Both the position numbers and the translations under genes were made by a program. This document shows positions 8,871-17,260 of a DNA stretch of 64,000 nt, piece after piece (the stretch's first letter is position 1; each line of letters starts with the position of its first letter). The notes below the pieces were generated by a model, which made no database searches, was not told where the DNA came from, and worked only from the letters and a program-made list of their open reading frames with translations. Origin of the DNA: Arcticimaribacter sp002477625 (GTDB lineage: Bacteria > Bacteroidota > Bacteroidia > Flavobacteriales > Flavobacteriaceae); the NCBI GenBank assembly GCA_943846665.1, contig OX044358.1, positions 434,001 through 498,000 on the forward strand. Direction: 5' to 3'.

Positions 8871-9992
8871 TTAGTTGGGCGTTGAACGTTCGTATGCAAA
8901 TCCACCTGCTTTTCCAGCTGCCCATGAAATAAATTTAACGGAAATATACACATCGTCGGTTATTAAATGAAGTACCAAATTTTGTCCAACTACATTCTTT
9001 GGTGCTCCTCCTGTTGCAGCTCTAAAGGGCTCAAACGTCAAACTGTCAATATCATCGACTGTCCCCAATGCCCATTCTGTATCGGCAGGACTACTTACTT
9101 TGTCATAGCCTGATTCGGTTACAATATTATAAATCTGACCTCCAGTATTCCCTCGAGTAATTTTCACATTATCCGTTATAGCATCTTGTTGAGATGCAAG
9201 GGTTGGATCACCTCCACTGCTTTTGGTAAAAGTCAATGTAGCACCTGTCCAAATTGTATAACCAGCACCCAATTCATCCACATCAGTTAGGGTAATGGTA
9301 ACGGTAACATCTTCTGAAACGCTTCCAGAAGTAATGCGAATATTAGCTGTTAGGCTTTGTACGGTTTCAAAATCAAAAAGCGTCGCATCTGCAACTGTAA
9401 CTGCTCCCGTAGAAGCATTTATAGCCAATGCGCCTGCCACACTTTGGGAAGTCAAACTATACTGAAGCGAACCGGTATTGACAGAAGCCTGAACAGTTCC
9501 TATAGTAGCTCCAGCTATTGGATTCTCATCGATTGAAACAGCTAAATCTGATGCTGTGATAACGGTATCGATTACTTCATCTACATCAGTAAGGGTGATG
9601 GTAACGGTAACATCTTCTGAAACGCTTCCGGAAGTAATGCGAATATTAGCAGTTAAGCTTTGTACGGTTTCAAAATCAAAAAGCGTCGCATCTGCAACCG
9701 TAACTGCTCCCGTAGAAGCATTTATAGCCAATGCGCCTGCCACACTTTGGGAAGTCAAACTATACTGAAGCGAACCGGTATTGACAGAAGCCTGAACAGT
9801 TCCTAGGGAAGCATTCGCTTCAGGATTTTCAGGAATAGCTACTGCTAAGTCGGCAGCAGTAATAACAGCAGCAACTGGAGCTGGTGTTGTTGTTTGAACA
9901 TCATCATCTCCACCACCACCGCAACTAAATAACAGGAGTAAACCGAATAGTGAAATTAATTCTAATTTTTTCTTCTTGAAATATGTTTTCAT
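8871..9992 (-). CDS. Cadherin-like repeat lipoprotein, first gene of ApbE locus
   Basis: 373 residues. Signal peptide with lipobox LLLLFSCGGGGDDD, so a surface or periplasmic lipoprotein. Two cadherin-like domains of 101 residues follow, with 76 residues identical between copies (ITAADLAVAI.. to LTDVDE). The C-terminal domain starts at GYTIWTGATLTFTKSSGG; I know such domains only from uncharacterised secreted proteins. WTGATLT fits the [ST]GA[ST] core that ApbE modifies. The gene heads a five-gene run with zero to one-base gaps or overlaps. Its role could be substrate binding or anchoring. Confidence 0.8.
   Translation of the reverse strand: MKTYFKKKKLELISLFGLLLLFSCGGGGDDDVQTTTPAPVAAVITAADLAVAIPENPEANASLGTVQASVNTGSLQYSLTSQSVAGALAINASTGAVTVADATLFDFETVQSLTANIRITSGSVSEDVTVTITLTDVDEVIDTVITASDLAVSIDENPIAGATIGTVQASVNTGSLQYSLTSQSVAGALAINASTGAVTVADATLFDFETVQSLTANIRITSGSVSEDVTVTITLTDVDELGAGYTIWTGATLTFTKSSGGDPTLASQQDAITDNVKITRGNTGGQIYNIVTESGYDKVSSPADTEWALGTVDDIDSLTFEPFRAATGGAPKNVVGQNLVLHLITDDVYISVKFISWAAGKAGGFAYERSTPN
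9284..9808. repeat. Near-identical 222-bp direct repeat, period 303 bp
   Basis: 9284-9505 and 9587-9808 differ at six positions that I can count, all silent in the encoded cadherin-like domains. The copies are offset by 303 bp, that is 101 codons. Confidence 0.9.
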
Positions 9993-10046
9993 GGTGGTAG
10001 AATTTAAAATTTATATAGTCATGACAAAAAGAGTACCAAAAACAGC

Positions 10047-11228
10047 TTAACTGTATTGATATGTTCCATGAGAACTGCTGATGGTTAGCTCTTTTTTACT
10101 AGATGCCTCTACGCTACCAACAATTTGAGCTGGTACATTAAAGGATTCCGATATTGCTATAATTTCGCTAGCAAGCTCGGGTGCGACGTATAGTTCCATT
10201 CGATGGCCCATATTGAAAACCTCATACATTTCTTTCCAGCTGGTTCCCGATTCTTCTTGAATCATTTTAAATAGTGGAGGTGTTTCGAATAGGTTATCTT
10301 TAATTATGTGCAAGTTGTCAATGAAATGTAAAATTTTTGTTTGGGCTCCCCCACTACAATGTACCATTCCATGGAGCTGTTTTTTATCTACTGTATCCAT
10401 TATTTTTTGGATTATAGGTGCATAAGTCCTTGTAGGAGATAGGACTAATTTTCCTGCATTTAGCGGACTCCCCGCAACAGCATCTGTCAGGTTTTTTGAT
10501 CCTGAATAAATTAAGTCTGCGGGTACACTTGCATCAAAAGTTTCAGGGTAATTAGATTTTAAAGTTGAATTGAAGACATCGTGACGAGCAGAAGTAAGTC
10601 CGTTACTTCCCATCCCGCCATTGTACTCTTTTTCATAGCTAGCCTGTCCAAAAGAGGCTAAGCCAACAATTACATCTCCGGCTTGTATGTTGGCATTATC
10701 CACAACATCCGATCGTTTCATACGAGCTGTAACGGTAGAATCTACAATTATGGTTTGCACTAAATCGCCAACGTCAGCAGTTTCACCTCCGGTACTGTGG
10801 ATAGAAACTCCATAGCCTTTAAGTTCTTCTATCAACTCTTCGGTACCATTGATAATAGCAGCAAGAACTTCTCCTGGAATTCTATTTTTGTTTCTACCAA
10901 TAGTAGACGAAAGCAAAATATCTTGGGACGCACCTACACAAAGCAGATCATCAATATTCATAATCAGAGCATCTTGAGCTACGCCTTTCCAAACCGATAA
11001 ATCTCCTGTTTCTTTCCAGTAGGCATAAGCCAGTGATGATTTTGTCCCAGCACCATCCGCATGCATAACGATACAATGAGCCTCACTCCCCGTTAGGTGA
11101 TCGGGCACAATTTTACAGAAAGCTTTTGGAAACAGCCCTTTGTTTATGTTTTTTATGGCATTGTGGACATCTTCTTTTTGTGCAGAAACTCCACGAAGAC
11201 GGTAACGATCACTAGACGATTCACTCAT
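10047..11228 (-). CDS. purM: Phosphoribosylformylglycinamidine cyclo-ligase (AIR synthase)
   Basis: Purine synthesis: FGAM plus ATP to aminoimidazole ribonucleotide. 393 residues, somewhat longer than the E. coli enzyme (about 345) but with the family features: MHADGAGTKSSLAY, the DALIMNIDDLLCVGA segment, STGGETADVGD and GLASFGQASYEKEYNGGMGSN, and a C-terminal MGHRMELYVAP. These fit the PurM/PurL ATP-binding superfamily. A -7 box match (TATTTTTG on the minus strand, 11252-11259) lies just upstream. It is separated from prfA-pyrF by the ApbE locus. Confidence 0.85.
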   Translation of the reverse strand: MSESSSDRYRLRGVSAQKEDVHNAIKNINKGLFPKAFCKIVPDHLTGSEAHCIVMHADGAGTKSSLAYAYWKETGDLSVWKGVAQDALIMNIDDLLCVGASQDILLSSTIGRNKNRIPGEVLAAIINGTEELIEELKGYGVSIHSTGGETADVGDLVQTIIVDSTVTARMKRSDVVDNANIQAGDVIVGLASFGQASYEKEYNGGMGSNGLTSARHDVFNSTLKSNYPETFDASVPADLIYSGSKNLTDAVAGSPLNAGKLVLSPTRTYAPIIQKIMDTVDKKQLHGMVHCSGGAQTKILHFIDNLHIIKDNLFETPPLFKMIQEESGTSWKEMYEVFNMGHRMELYVAPELASEIIAISESFNVPAQIVGSVEASSKKELTISSSHGTYQYS

Positions 11229-11321
11229 ACTGGGTTCAATTTATCTTATCACAAAAATACATCATTTTATTCCCTTTACCTAAACCTAAATCAAGCGATC
11301 TTTCACAACAAAACATCCTGT

Positions 11322-13508
11322 TTATCGTGAAAAAAGCAGTTCTCTATATTTCGCTAATGGCCAAATGGAGTTATCGACTAAGAGCTCCAGTTTGTCGCAG
11401 TGATAACGAATAGAATCGAAGTAAACTTTTACTTGCGCATGATATGCATTTGCTTTTGCTGCCGTATCTTCAATTGTATTTGCCTTTTTACGCGCCTCAA
11501 TCATATCATTTACTCCCGTATTGATTTGAGCTATATGCCCTGAAATACGCTCAATCAAAACCATCTGCTCTTTTGCATGTGTTTTGTAGGTAGCGCCATA
11601 AATCTCTTTAAGCCCTTTTACGTTGTCAATTAATGTGTTTTGATACTGAATTGCTGTCGGAATAATGTGATTACGAGCAATATCCCCAAGTGTTCTTCCT
11701 TCAATCTGAAGTGTGTGGGTGTATTGCTCTAAGTCTACCTGCACTCGGGCTTCTAATTCGCGTTTGCTGAACACATCCAATGCGTGAAACATGGATATAC
11801 TTTTGGGTGCAGCATAAGCCTGAAGCGCATCTGGTGTGGAGGTTGTTGGACTTAAACCTCTTTTTTTAGCCTGCTTAATCCAGGCCTCGCTATAACCATC
11901 GCCTTCAAAAAGAATGGTTCGAATGTATTTGATGGAATCGCGCAACTCATTAAAAATTGCATCGTCTTTTTTCATTTTGGGATTCTTCAGATGCTGATCT
12001 ACCTTTTTCTTAAAGGTAATCAACTGTTCTGCAACAATAGAATTCAAAACCGTCATGGGTTTTGCACAATTTGTTTTGGAACCCACTGCTCTGAACTCAA
12101 ATTTATTTCCTGTAAAAGCAAAAGGAGATGTTCGGTTCTGATCCGTATTATCCAATAATATTTCAGGGATTTTACCGATGACATTCAATTTTAAATCTGT
12201 TTTCTCTTGAGGAGATAATTTACCTTCTGAAACCTGTTCCAAATTATTAAGTACAGCTGTCAATTGCTCTCCAATGAATACCGAAATTATTGGTAGCGGA
12301 GCTTCATCGGTACCCAAGCGCAATTCATTACTAGCCGATACGATACTCGCCCGAAGCAATGATTCATGGTTGAGAACCGCGACGATCGTATTGATGAAAA
12401 AGGTAAGAAACTGCAGGTTGTTCATCGGAGTTTTGCCTGGACTCAATAGGTTGACACCTGTATTGGTCTTTAACGACCAATTGTTGTGTTTCCCAGAGCC
12501 GTTGATTCCCGTAAAAGGTTTTTCGTGCAAAAGAACCATGAAATTATGCCGTTCAGCAATTTTACTCATAATATCGAGAAGTAAGGCATTGTGATCGACC
12601 GACAAATTCACTTCTTCAAAGATTGGTGCCAATTCAAATTGGGCTGGTGCAACTTCGTTATGTCTTGTTTTCACCGGAATTCCAAGCATCAAACTTTGAT
12701 ACTCCAGCTCTTGCATAAAAGCAAGGGCTCTTTTAGGAATGGATCCAAAATAATGATCGTTCAGCTGTTGACCTTTGGATGATTCATGCCCCATTAAGGT
12801 TCGACCTGTTAAAATTAGATCAGGACGAGATGCAGCTAGGCTTCTATCTATTAGAAAGTACTCTTGTTCCCACCCTAAAGTTGCATATACTTTTTGTGTA
12901 TTCTTATCAAAATACTTGGCAACATCTGTAGCTGCTTTATCTAAGGCAGACGAAGAACGCAAAAGGGGTGTTTTATAATCTAGGGCTTCGCCCTTATAGG
13001 AAACAAAAATGGTAGGAATACAAAGTGTTTTCCCATAAATGAAAGCAGGTGAAGTTGGATCCCAAGCGGAATAACCTCGAGCCTCAAAGGTGTTTCGAAT
13101 ACCACCACTTGGAAAACTAGAAGCATCCGGATCTTGCTGCACCAATTGGCTTCCATCGAACCGTTCTATGGCTGTAGCATTATCTGATAAATCGAAAAAA
13201 GATTCGTGTTTTTCGGCAGTAGCACCCGTAAGGGGTTGAAACCAGTGTGTATAGTGGGTAGCCCCTTTCGCTCGTCCCCAGGACTTCATTGCAGCTGCAA
13301 TCTGATCTGCTAAAGCCCTAGAAATTTTAGAGCCTTTGAAGATTGCTTTTGAAATTTCATCATATGCCTGTTGATTGAGCGAACGCTGTAACGCCAAATC
13401 ATTGAAAACATTCTGAGCAAATTGCGCTTCAGAATCAGACACAAGCGGTTCATTCTGAGCATTATTTTTCACTAAGCTATTTAAGGCTTCAAATCGAAGA
13501 GAATTCAT
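11322..13508 (-). CDS. glnN: Glutamine synthetase type III
   Basis: Ammonium assimilation: glutamate, NH3 and ATP to glutamine. 728 residues, the length of GSIII and far longer than GSI or GSII. Diagnostic stretches are THYTHWFQPLTG, FDGSQLVQQDPDASSFPSGG, YFLIDRSLAASRPDL, TRHNEVAPAQFELAP and the catalytic GINGSGKHNNWSL. A C-terminal helical region follows. It is divergent from a type II enzyme at 13722, separated by 213 bp. A TAACTTTG -7 box on the minus strand (13535-13542) is a plausible promoter. Confidence 0.97.
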   Translation of the reverse strand: MNSLRFEALNSLVKNNAQNEPLVSDSEAQFAQNVFNDLALQRSLNQQAYDEISKAIFKGSKISRALADQIAAAMKSWGRAKGATHYTHWFQPLTGATAEKHESFFDLSDNATAIERFDGSQLVQQDPDASSFPSGGIRNTFEARGYSAWDPTSPAFIYGKTLCIPTIFVSYKGEALDYKTPLLRSSSALDKAATDVAKYFDKNTQKVYATLGWEQEYFLIDRSLAASRPDLILTGRTLMGHESSKGQQLNDHYFGSIPKRALAFMQELEYQSLMLGIPVKTRHNEVAPAQFELAPIFEEVNLSVDHNALLLDIMSKIAERHNFMVLLHEKPFTGINGSGKHNNWSLKTNTGVNLLSPGKTPMNNLQFLTFFINTIVAVLNHESLLRASIVSASNELRLGTDEAPLPIISVFIGEQLTAVLNNLEQVSEGKLSPQEKTDLKLNVIGKIPEILLDNTDQNRTSPFAFTGNKFEFRAVGSKTNCAKPMTVLNSIVAEQLITFKKKVDQHLKNPKMKKDDAIFNELRDSIKYIRTILFEGDGYSEAWIKQAKKRGLSPTTSTPDALQAYAAPKSISMFHALDVFSKRELEARVQVDLEQYTHTLQIEGRTLGDIARNHIIPTAIQYQNTLIDNVKGLKEIYGATYKTHAKEQMVLIERISGHIAQINTGVNDMIEARKKANTIEDTAAKANAYHAQVKVYFDSIRYHCDKLELLVDNSIWPLAKYRELLFSR

Positions 13509-13721
13509 GTCGTTTGCGGTTTAAAATACTAATGCAAAGTTATTTATTTTTTAAAATCTGAAGTCTTTTACCCTCTTTTTTTACATAAAACAAAATTTAC
13601 CCCCATGAAAAATGGGTTATTGATAAAAGTTAATAAGTATGTTAAGATTTATACCCCATAAAAAACGAGGTTGTACCCAAAAAAATTAAATTTGTCATGT
13701 TAAAGCTAAAAAACAAAAATT
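13509..13721. promoter_or_regulatory. Divergent control region between the two glutamine synthetases
   Basis: 213 bp of AT-rich DNA. It holds a minus-strand TAnnTTTG box (13535-13542) for glnN and a plus-strand TAAATTTG box (13687-13694) for the GSII gene. A plus-strand TTG at 13671 is only 13 bp from its box, shorter than consensus. I see no clear operator palindrome. Confidence 0.5.
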
Positions 13722-14732
13722 ATGAGCAAATCAAAATTAGAGTATATCTGGTTAGATGGTTATAAGCCAACTTCCAATCTACGTAGTAAAACAAAAGTAA
13801 TCGATGACTTTGATGGAACATTAGAAAGCTGTCCTGTATGGTCTTTTGATGGATCTTCTACACAGCAAGCTGAAGGAGGGTCTTCTGATTGTTTGTTAAA
13901 GCCAGTAGCAATTTACCCTGATCCCGTTCGCAGAAATGGATTCTTGGTGATGACTGAAGTTTTAAACGCTGATGGATCTGCTCATGAGTCAAATGCTCGA
14001 GCAACAATAAACGATGATGACAATGATTTCTGGTTTGGTTTCGAACAAGAATATTTCATCATGGATACGGAAACACAATTACCTCTTGGTTTCCCTGTAG
14101 GAGGATATCCTGGACCACAAGGAATGTATTACTGTTCTGTAGGTGGAAGAAATACACATGGAAGAGACTTCGTGGAGGAGCATGCAGACCTTTGTATCGA
14201 TGCTGGCCTAAACTTCGAAGGAATCAACCAAGAAGTTGCAAGTGGACAATGGGAATTCCAATTGTTTGCTAAAGGAGCTAAAAAAGCGGGAGATGAAATC
14301 TGGATTGCACGTTACTTACTAGACCGTCTTACAGAACAATTTGGATACTATATCGAATACCACCCAAAACCTGTCAAAGGAGATTGGAACGGATCGGGTA
14401 TGCACGCCAACTTCTCGAACACTACTTTGAGAACTTGTGGAGACCAAAAAGTTTATGAAACAATTTGTGAAGCATTCCGTCCAGTAACAAAAGAACACAT
14501 TGCTGTATATGGTGAATTTAACGACCAACGTTTAACTGGTTTACACGAAACTGCGTCTATAACAGACTTCAGTTACGGAATTTCAGACCGTGGTGCTTCT
14601 ATTCGTATTCCAATTATTACAGTAGAACAAGGATGGAAAGGATGGTTAGAAGACAGAAGACCTGCTTCAAACGGAGATCCATACCGAATTGCAGCTCGTA
14701 TTATCAAAACAGTTAAATCTGCTAAAGTATAA
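13722..14732 (+). CDS. glnA: Glutamine synthetase, type II (eukaryote-like)
   Basis: 336 residues, the size of GSII. It begins YIWLDGYKPTSNLRSKTK with the beta-grasp motif WSFDGSSTQQAEGGSSDCLL. The catalytic domain has FWFGFEQEYFIMD, GMYYCSVGGRNTHGRDF, GINQEVASGQWEFQ and the Asn/His motif GDWNGSGMHANFS, then GASIRIP near the end. GSII enzymes are not controlled by adenylylation, so regulation must be transcriptional or allosteric. Ends before a bidirectional terminator. Having GSII beside GSIII suggests division of labour by nitrogen status, which is inference. Confidence 0.96.
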   Translation: MSKSKLEYIWLDGYKPTSNLRSKTKVIDDFDGTLESCPVWSFDGSSTQQAEGGSSDCLLKPVAIYPDPVRRNGFLVMTEVLNADGSAHESNARATINDDDNDFWFGFEQEYFIMDTETQLPLGFPVGGYPGPQGMYYCSVGGRNTHGRDFVEEHADLCIDAGLNFEGINQEVASGQWEFQLFAKGAKKAGDEIWIARYLLDRLTEQFGYYIEYHPKPVKGDWNGSGMHANFSNTTLRTCGDQKVYETICEAFRPVTKEHIAVYGEFNDQRLTGLHETASITDFSYGISDRGASIRIPIITVEQGWKGWLEDRRPASNGDPYRIAARIIKTVKSAKV

Positions 14733-14762
14733 TTCGACCTAATTTCTTTATATTAAGTAAAA

Positions 14763-14792
14763 AACATCCTCTTTATGAGGATGTTTTTTTTT
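14763..14792. terminator. Bidirectional terminator between GSII and the antiporter
   Basis: Perfect 9-bp stem AACATCCTC / GAGGATGTT with a 5-base loop, with a T run on the right and an A run on the left. It can stop transcription from both convergent genes. Its T run overlaps the antiporter stop codon. Confidence 0.9.
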
Positions 14793-15729
14793 ACCCTAAG
14801 ATGACGTAAATAAAATAAAGATAGAGTCCGAGCAGCACAAAGCCATTGAAACGATTTAAGCGGCTGTCTCTCGGAATAAAAACCATTAAGAGAACGAGTA
14901 AGGAAATTACAAACATCCAAACCAGGTCGTTTGATATAAGGCTCGGGTCTTGAACACTGATCGGTTGAATTATTGAAGTAATTCCCATTACAGCTAAAAT
15001 ATTAAAGACATTGGAGCCAATTAAATTCCCCAGAGAAATAGCTTTTTCCTTTCTGATGATCGCAATTATTGATGCTGAAAGCTCCGGAATACTGGTTCCC
15101 ACAGAAATAATGGATATACTGATTACACGTTCGCTAACCCCCATTAGAGATGCTAAAGAAACCGCTCCCCGCACTAAAGTTTCGGAACCCAGCCACAAGG
15201 CAAAACCACCGGCTATTAGATATAGAATGGTTTGAAAGCTGTTTAATAATTCGAACTCTTCTGAAGCTATTTCCGTTACTTCAGAAACACCTTGTCCCTT
15301 CAAAAGATAATAGAGGAAAGCAATTAAAGTCAACACCATGATAAAACCTTCAACGGAAGACAACATGCCATCAAATGCAATCATACCGATAAAAAGAATG
15401 GTAGCAAGCATCATCATGGGCCAATCGGTTTTAAAAAAACTTTTTGGCACAGCAATGGGGGTTATTAAAATCGTAACGGCAAGAACGAAAGCCAAGTTAG
15501 CGATGTTAGAACCGACAACATTTCCAAATGCAATGTCTGAATACCCTGCAAGGGCAGATTGAACACTCACAATAAGCTCGGGTGCAGAGGTTGCAAAGGA
15601 AACTACCGTCATCCCAATAACTGCTTTTGGAATGGATAAATTTAGTGAAAGAGAAACCGAAGACTTTAATAACCAGTCTCCTCCTTTAATCAAAAGTAGT
15701 AAGCCTACCACAATTGCAATAAAAGCCAT
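14791..15729 (-). CDS. Calcium/sodium antiporter (CaCA family, YrbG-like)
   Basis: 312 residues with about ten membrane helices in two inverted halves, each with the alpha-repeat of the CaCA family. The first has SFATSAPELIVSVQSA and GNVVGSNIANL; the second has SVGTSIPELSASI and GNLIGSNVFNI. It exchanges Na+ (or H+) for Ca2+ across the inner membrane. A hydrophilic Glu-rich loop separates the halves. Single gene, convergent with the GSII gene, divergent from tRNA-Arg. Confidence 0.92.
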   Translation of the reverse strand: MAFIAIVVGLLLLIKGGDWLLKSSVSLSLNLSIPKAVIGMTVVSFATSAPELIVSVQSALAGYSDIAFGNVVGSNIANLAFVLAVTILITPIAVPKSFFKTDWPMMMLATILFIGMIAFDGMLSSVEGFIMVLTLIAFLYYLLKGQGVSEVTEIASEEFELLNSFQTILYLIAGGFALWLGSETLVRGAVSLASLMGVSERVISISIISVGTSIPELSASIIAIIRKEKAISLGNLIGSNVFNILAVMGITSIIQPISVQDPSLISNDLVWMFVISLLVLLMVFIPRDSRLNRFNGFVLLGLYLYFIYVILG

Positions 15730-15804
15730 ATTTAAAATTTTAGCGAAGATACGGCTTCCTCCAAATGATTGAAAGTAAATGTAAAATCCTTTTGAATAAA
15801 GTAC

Positions 15805-15833
15805 TTTGAATTCTCAAAAAACAATTATATTTG
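15805..15833 (+). promoter_or_regulatory. Consensus flavobacterial promoter of tRNA-Arg
   Basis: TTTG at 15805-15808, 17-bp spacer, TATATTTG at 15826-15833, ending 11 bp before the tRNA. This is a perfect match to the flavobacterial consensus. Confidence 0.85.
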
Positions 15834-15844
15834 CCCCCACAAAA

Positions 15845-15918
15845 GGCCTCGTAGCATAACTGAATAGTGCACTTGATTACGGCTCAAGAGGTTACAGGTT
15901 TGAATCCTGTCGAGGTCA
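15845..15918 (+). tRNA. tRNA-Arg(ACG), island attachment site
   Basis: Full cloverleaf of 74 nt. Acceptor GGCCTCG / CGAGGTC (one G-U), D stem GCAT/GTGC, anticodon stem CTTGA/TCAAG with loop TTACGGC (anticodon ACG), T stem ACAGG/CCTGT with loop TTTGAAT. CCA is not encoded. Position 19 is A and position 56 is T, so the usual G19-C56 contact is replaced by A19-U56. The 3' 42 nt (from 15877) recur at 19056 as the right attachment copy of an integrated element. Confidence 0.95.
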
Positions 15919-15947
15919 CTAAAAACCAGCTCTTTACAGGGCTGGTT
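15877..15947 (+). repeat. Left attachment repeat (attL) at tRNA-Arg 3' end
   Basis: 52 bp (15877-15928) are identical to 19056-19107. The match extends to 71 bp with two differences that compensate each other in a terminator stem. The repeat covers the tRNA from the anticodon loop on. Sequence similarity continues to about 16057 (partner about 19237), beyond the attachment core. Confidence 0.9.
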
Positions 15948-15955
15948 TCTTTTTT
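15924..15955 (+). terminator. Terminator of tRNA-Arg
   Basis: Stem AACCAGC / GCTGGTT with a 10-base loop, followed by TTCTTTTTT. It lies 5 bp after the tRNA. Confidence 0.85.
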
Positions 15956-15998
15956 GGGGTACAATCAGGGTACGTTTTACCCTATTTACTACTATTTA

Positions 15999-16097
15999 TT
16001 ATAGTTCACTTCTGAACTTATAGTACTCATTTGGCTTAACTCTTTGTCCTTTAATGAAGTACTGAATCTTTCCGTTTACTACTTTAGTTGTCATCAT
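15999..16097 (-). CDS. 32-residue ORF (KVVNG family), element-end small protein
   Basis: Starts MMTTKVVNGKIQYFIKGQ and ends EYYKFRSEL. The start overlaps the end of the 140-residue ORF (ATGATGACAACTAA), suggesting translational coupling. Remnants of the same coding sequence recur at 19185-19237 (KGQRVKPIEYYKFRSEL) and at 23973-24042 (KVVNGNIECFVKGQSVKPNE), so it belongs to the element's conserved left end. It has no recognised domain. It may be the C-terminal piece of a longer ancestral gene. Confidence 0.5.
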   Translation of the reverse strand: MMTTKVVNGKIQYFIKGQRVKPNEYYKFRSEL

Positions 16098-16506
16098 TTG
16101 AAGCCGTTTTAGTTATTGTATTGTTCTCTATATAATAATAATCTACTCCTGAGTTTGTTTCGTGGAAAACATCCTTCATTTGAAACTCGTAGGATGCTAG
16201 ACGTGGGACAAAAAGGTTGTCTAGTGTGTTGTTTTGAATCAATTCTTTTAGGTAGCGAGCGAATACGTCTGTTTGAATTTTAATAGCTACACACTCCTCA
16301 CAATAACCATTTTCATCTACTCCATTAATTTGCAGGATAAAGTTAGGACTCATTACATCGGGTCTCAATGAATTTAATATAGCGTGTACTTGGCTATTCT
16401 CTTTATCAAAATGGTGTCCTAGAGTGAAGTTGTATCTGTATTTAAAATACTCTGGTTTTCTAATTCTTAAAGCTATACCGATGTTCTCTTTCTCAATCTT
16501 AGCCAC
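16084..16506 (-). pseudogene. Uncharacterised element protein, probably 5'-truncated
   Basis: 140 residues from a GTG at 16506. The same frame stays open upstream to a TAA (about 16580) and encodes plausible protein (YIDLSQTFLDIDAGIDGV) without an ATG, so the original start has been lost or is non-standard. The body is soluble, with charged and aromatic residues (IALRIRKPEYFKYRYNF, LQINGVDENGYCEECVAIKI). I do not recognise the family. It sits at the tRNA-proximal end of the integrated element and overlaps the 32-residue ORF. Confidence 0.5.
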
Positions 16507-16765
16507 TCCATCAATCCCTGCATCTATATCTAAGAATGTTTGAGATAAATCAATGTACGAATAAATAGTGTACCAACTTTAATTTTGGGCTATTTTTAGG
16601 GTATACGTTTTATTGGTTCACTTTTTTTGTTATATCCACAAATAATGAATCTATTAATTGGTACACTTACAATTCGGTACACGACAATGATGTTACAAGG
16701 AAGCTAATAAAGATACTTTGTCAATTAGATTTAGTAACTTTAGGTTTAATTTAAATTAAAATAAA
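16507..16765. other. Intergenic stretch inside the element
   Basis: About 260 bp, AT-rich. It holds the open upstream frame of the gene at 16506 and, at 16717-16742, a TTTG and TAACTTTA pair that could be a weak promoter for the lipoprotein remnant (spacer only 14 bp). No RNA gene is seen. Confidence 0.4.
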
Positions 16766-17233
16766 ATGAAGAAAATTATACTCTTATTGATTGGTTTAAC
16801 TGTTATTTCTTGTGGTGGTAATGATGATGATGATAACAACTTATCAGTTGGTATTGACCCAATTATAGGGACTTGGAAGGCTTCAGTAGACCAATCAGCT
16901 AATTTTGCTGCGTTAGGTTTTACTGATTCAGTAATTTTTAAAATAAGTTTAACCTTTAATTCTGATGGAACGGGGTGGTCAGACTACTGAAGTAGAAACT
17001 GATAATAGTCTAATTTTAGCTTTATTTGAAGAAGAATTAGAAAATGGAAATCCATCATATAATTGGGTTAATACAAACAATAGCCCTGATTTTTCCAATA
17101 CAACACAATTTTACATTCTTACTGAAGATGGTGATGATGAAGAACCAGATGTAAGTGAAATTAATTTTAACTCCTCATTCACAGAACTTACTATAAGTGG
17201 AAAGTGATGATGGTTTTGTGTTTATAAAACAGT
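16766..17233 (+). pseudogene. Lipoprotein gene broken by two frameshifts
   Basis: Starts MKKIILLLIGLTVISCGGNDDDD (lipobox VISC), then DPIIGTWKAS, like lipocalin-type lipoproteins. The first frame stops at 16990. The sequence resumes in another frame from about 16975 (TTEVETDNSLILALF) and runs to 17207. A second one-base shift near GGAAAG would continue TISGSDDGFVFIKQ to a stop at 17233. Two single-base indels in short homopolymers suggest decay, or assembly errors. Confidence 0.65.
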
Positions 17234-17260
17234 AACTGAAACATAAAACTAAAACTAAAA

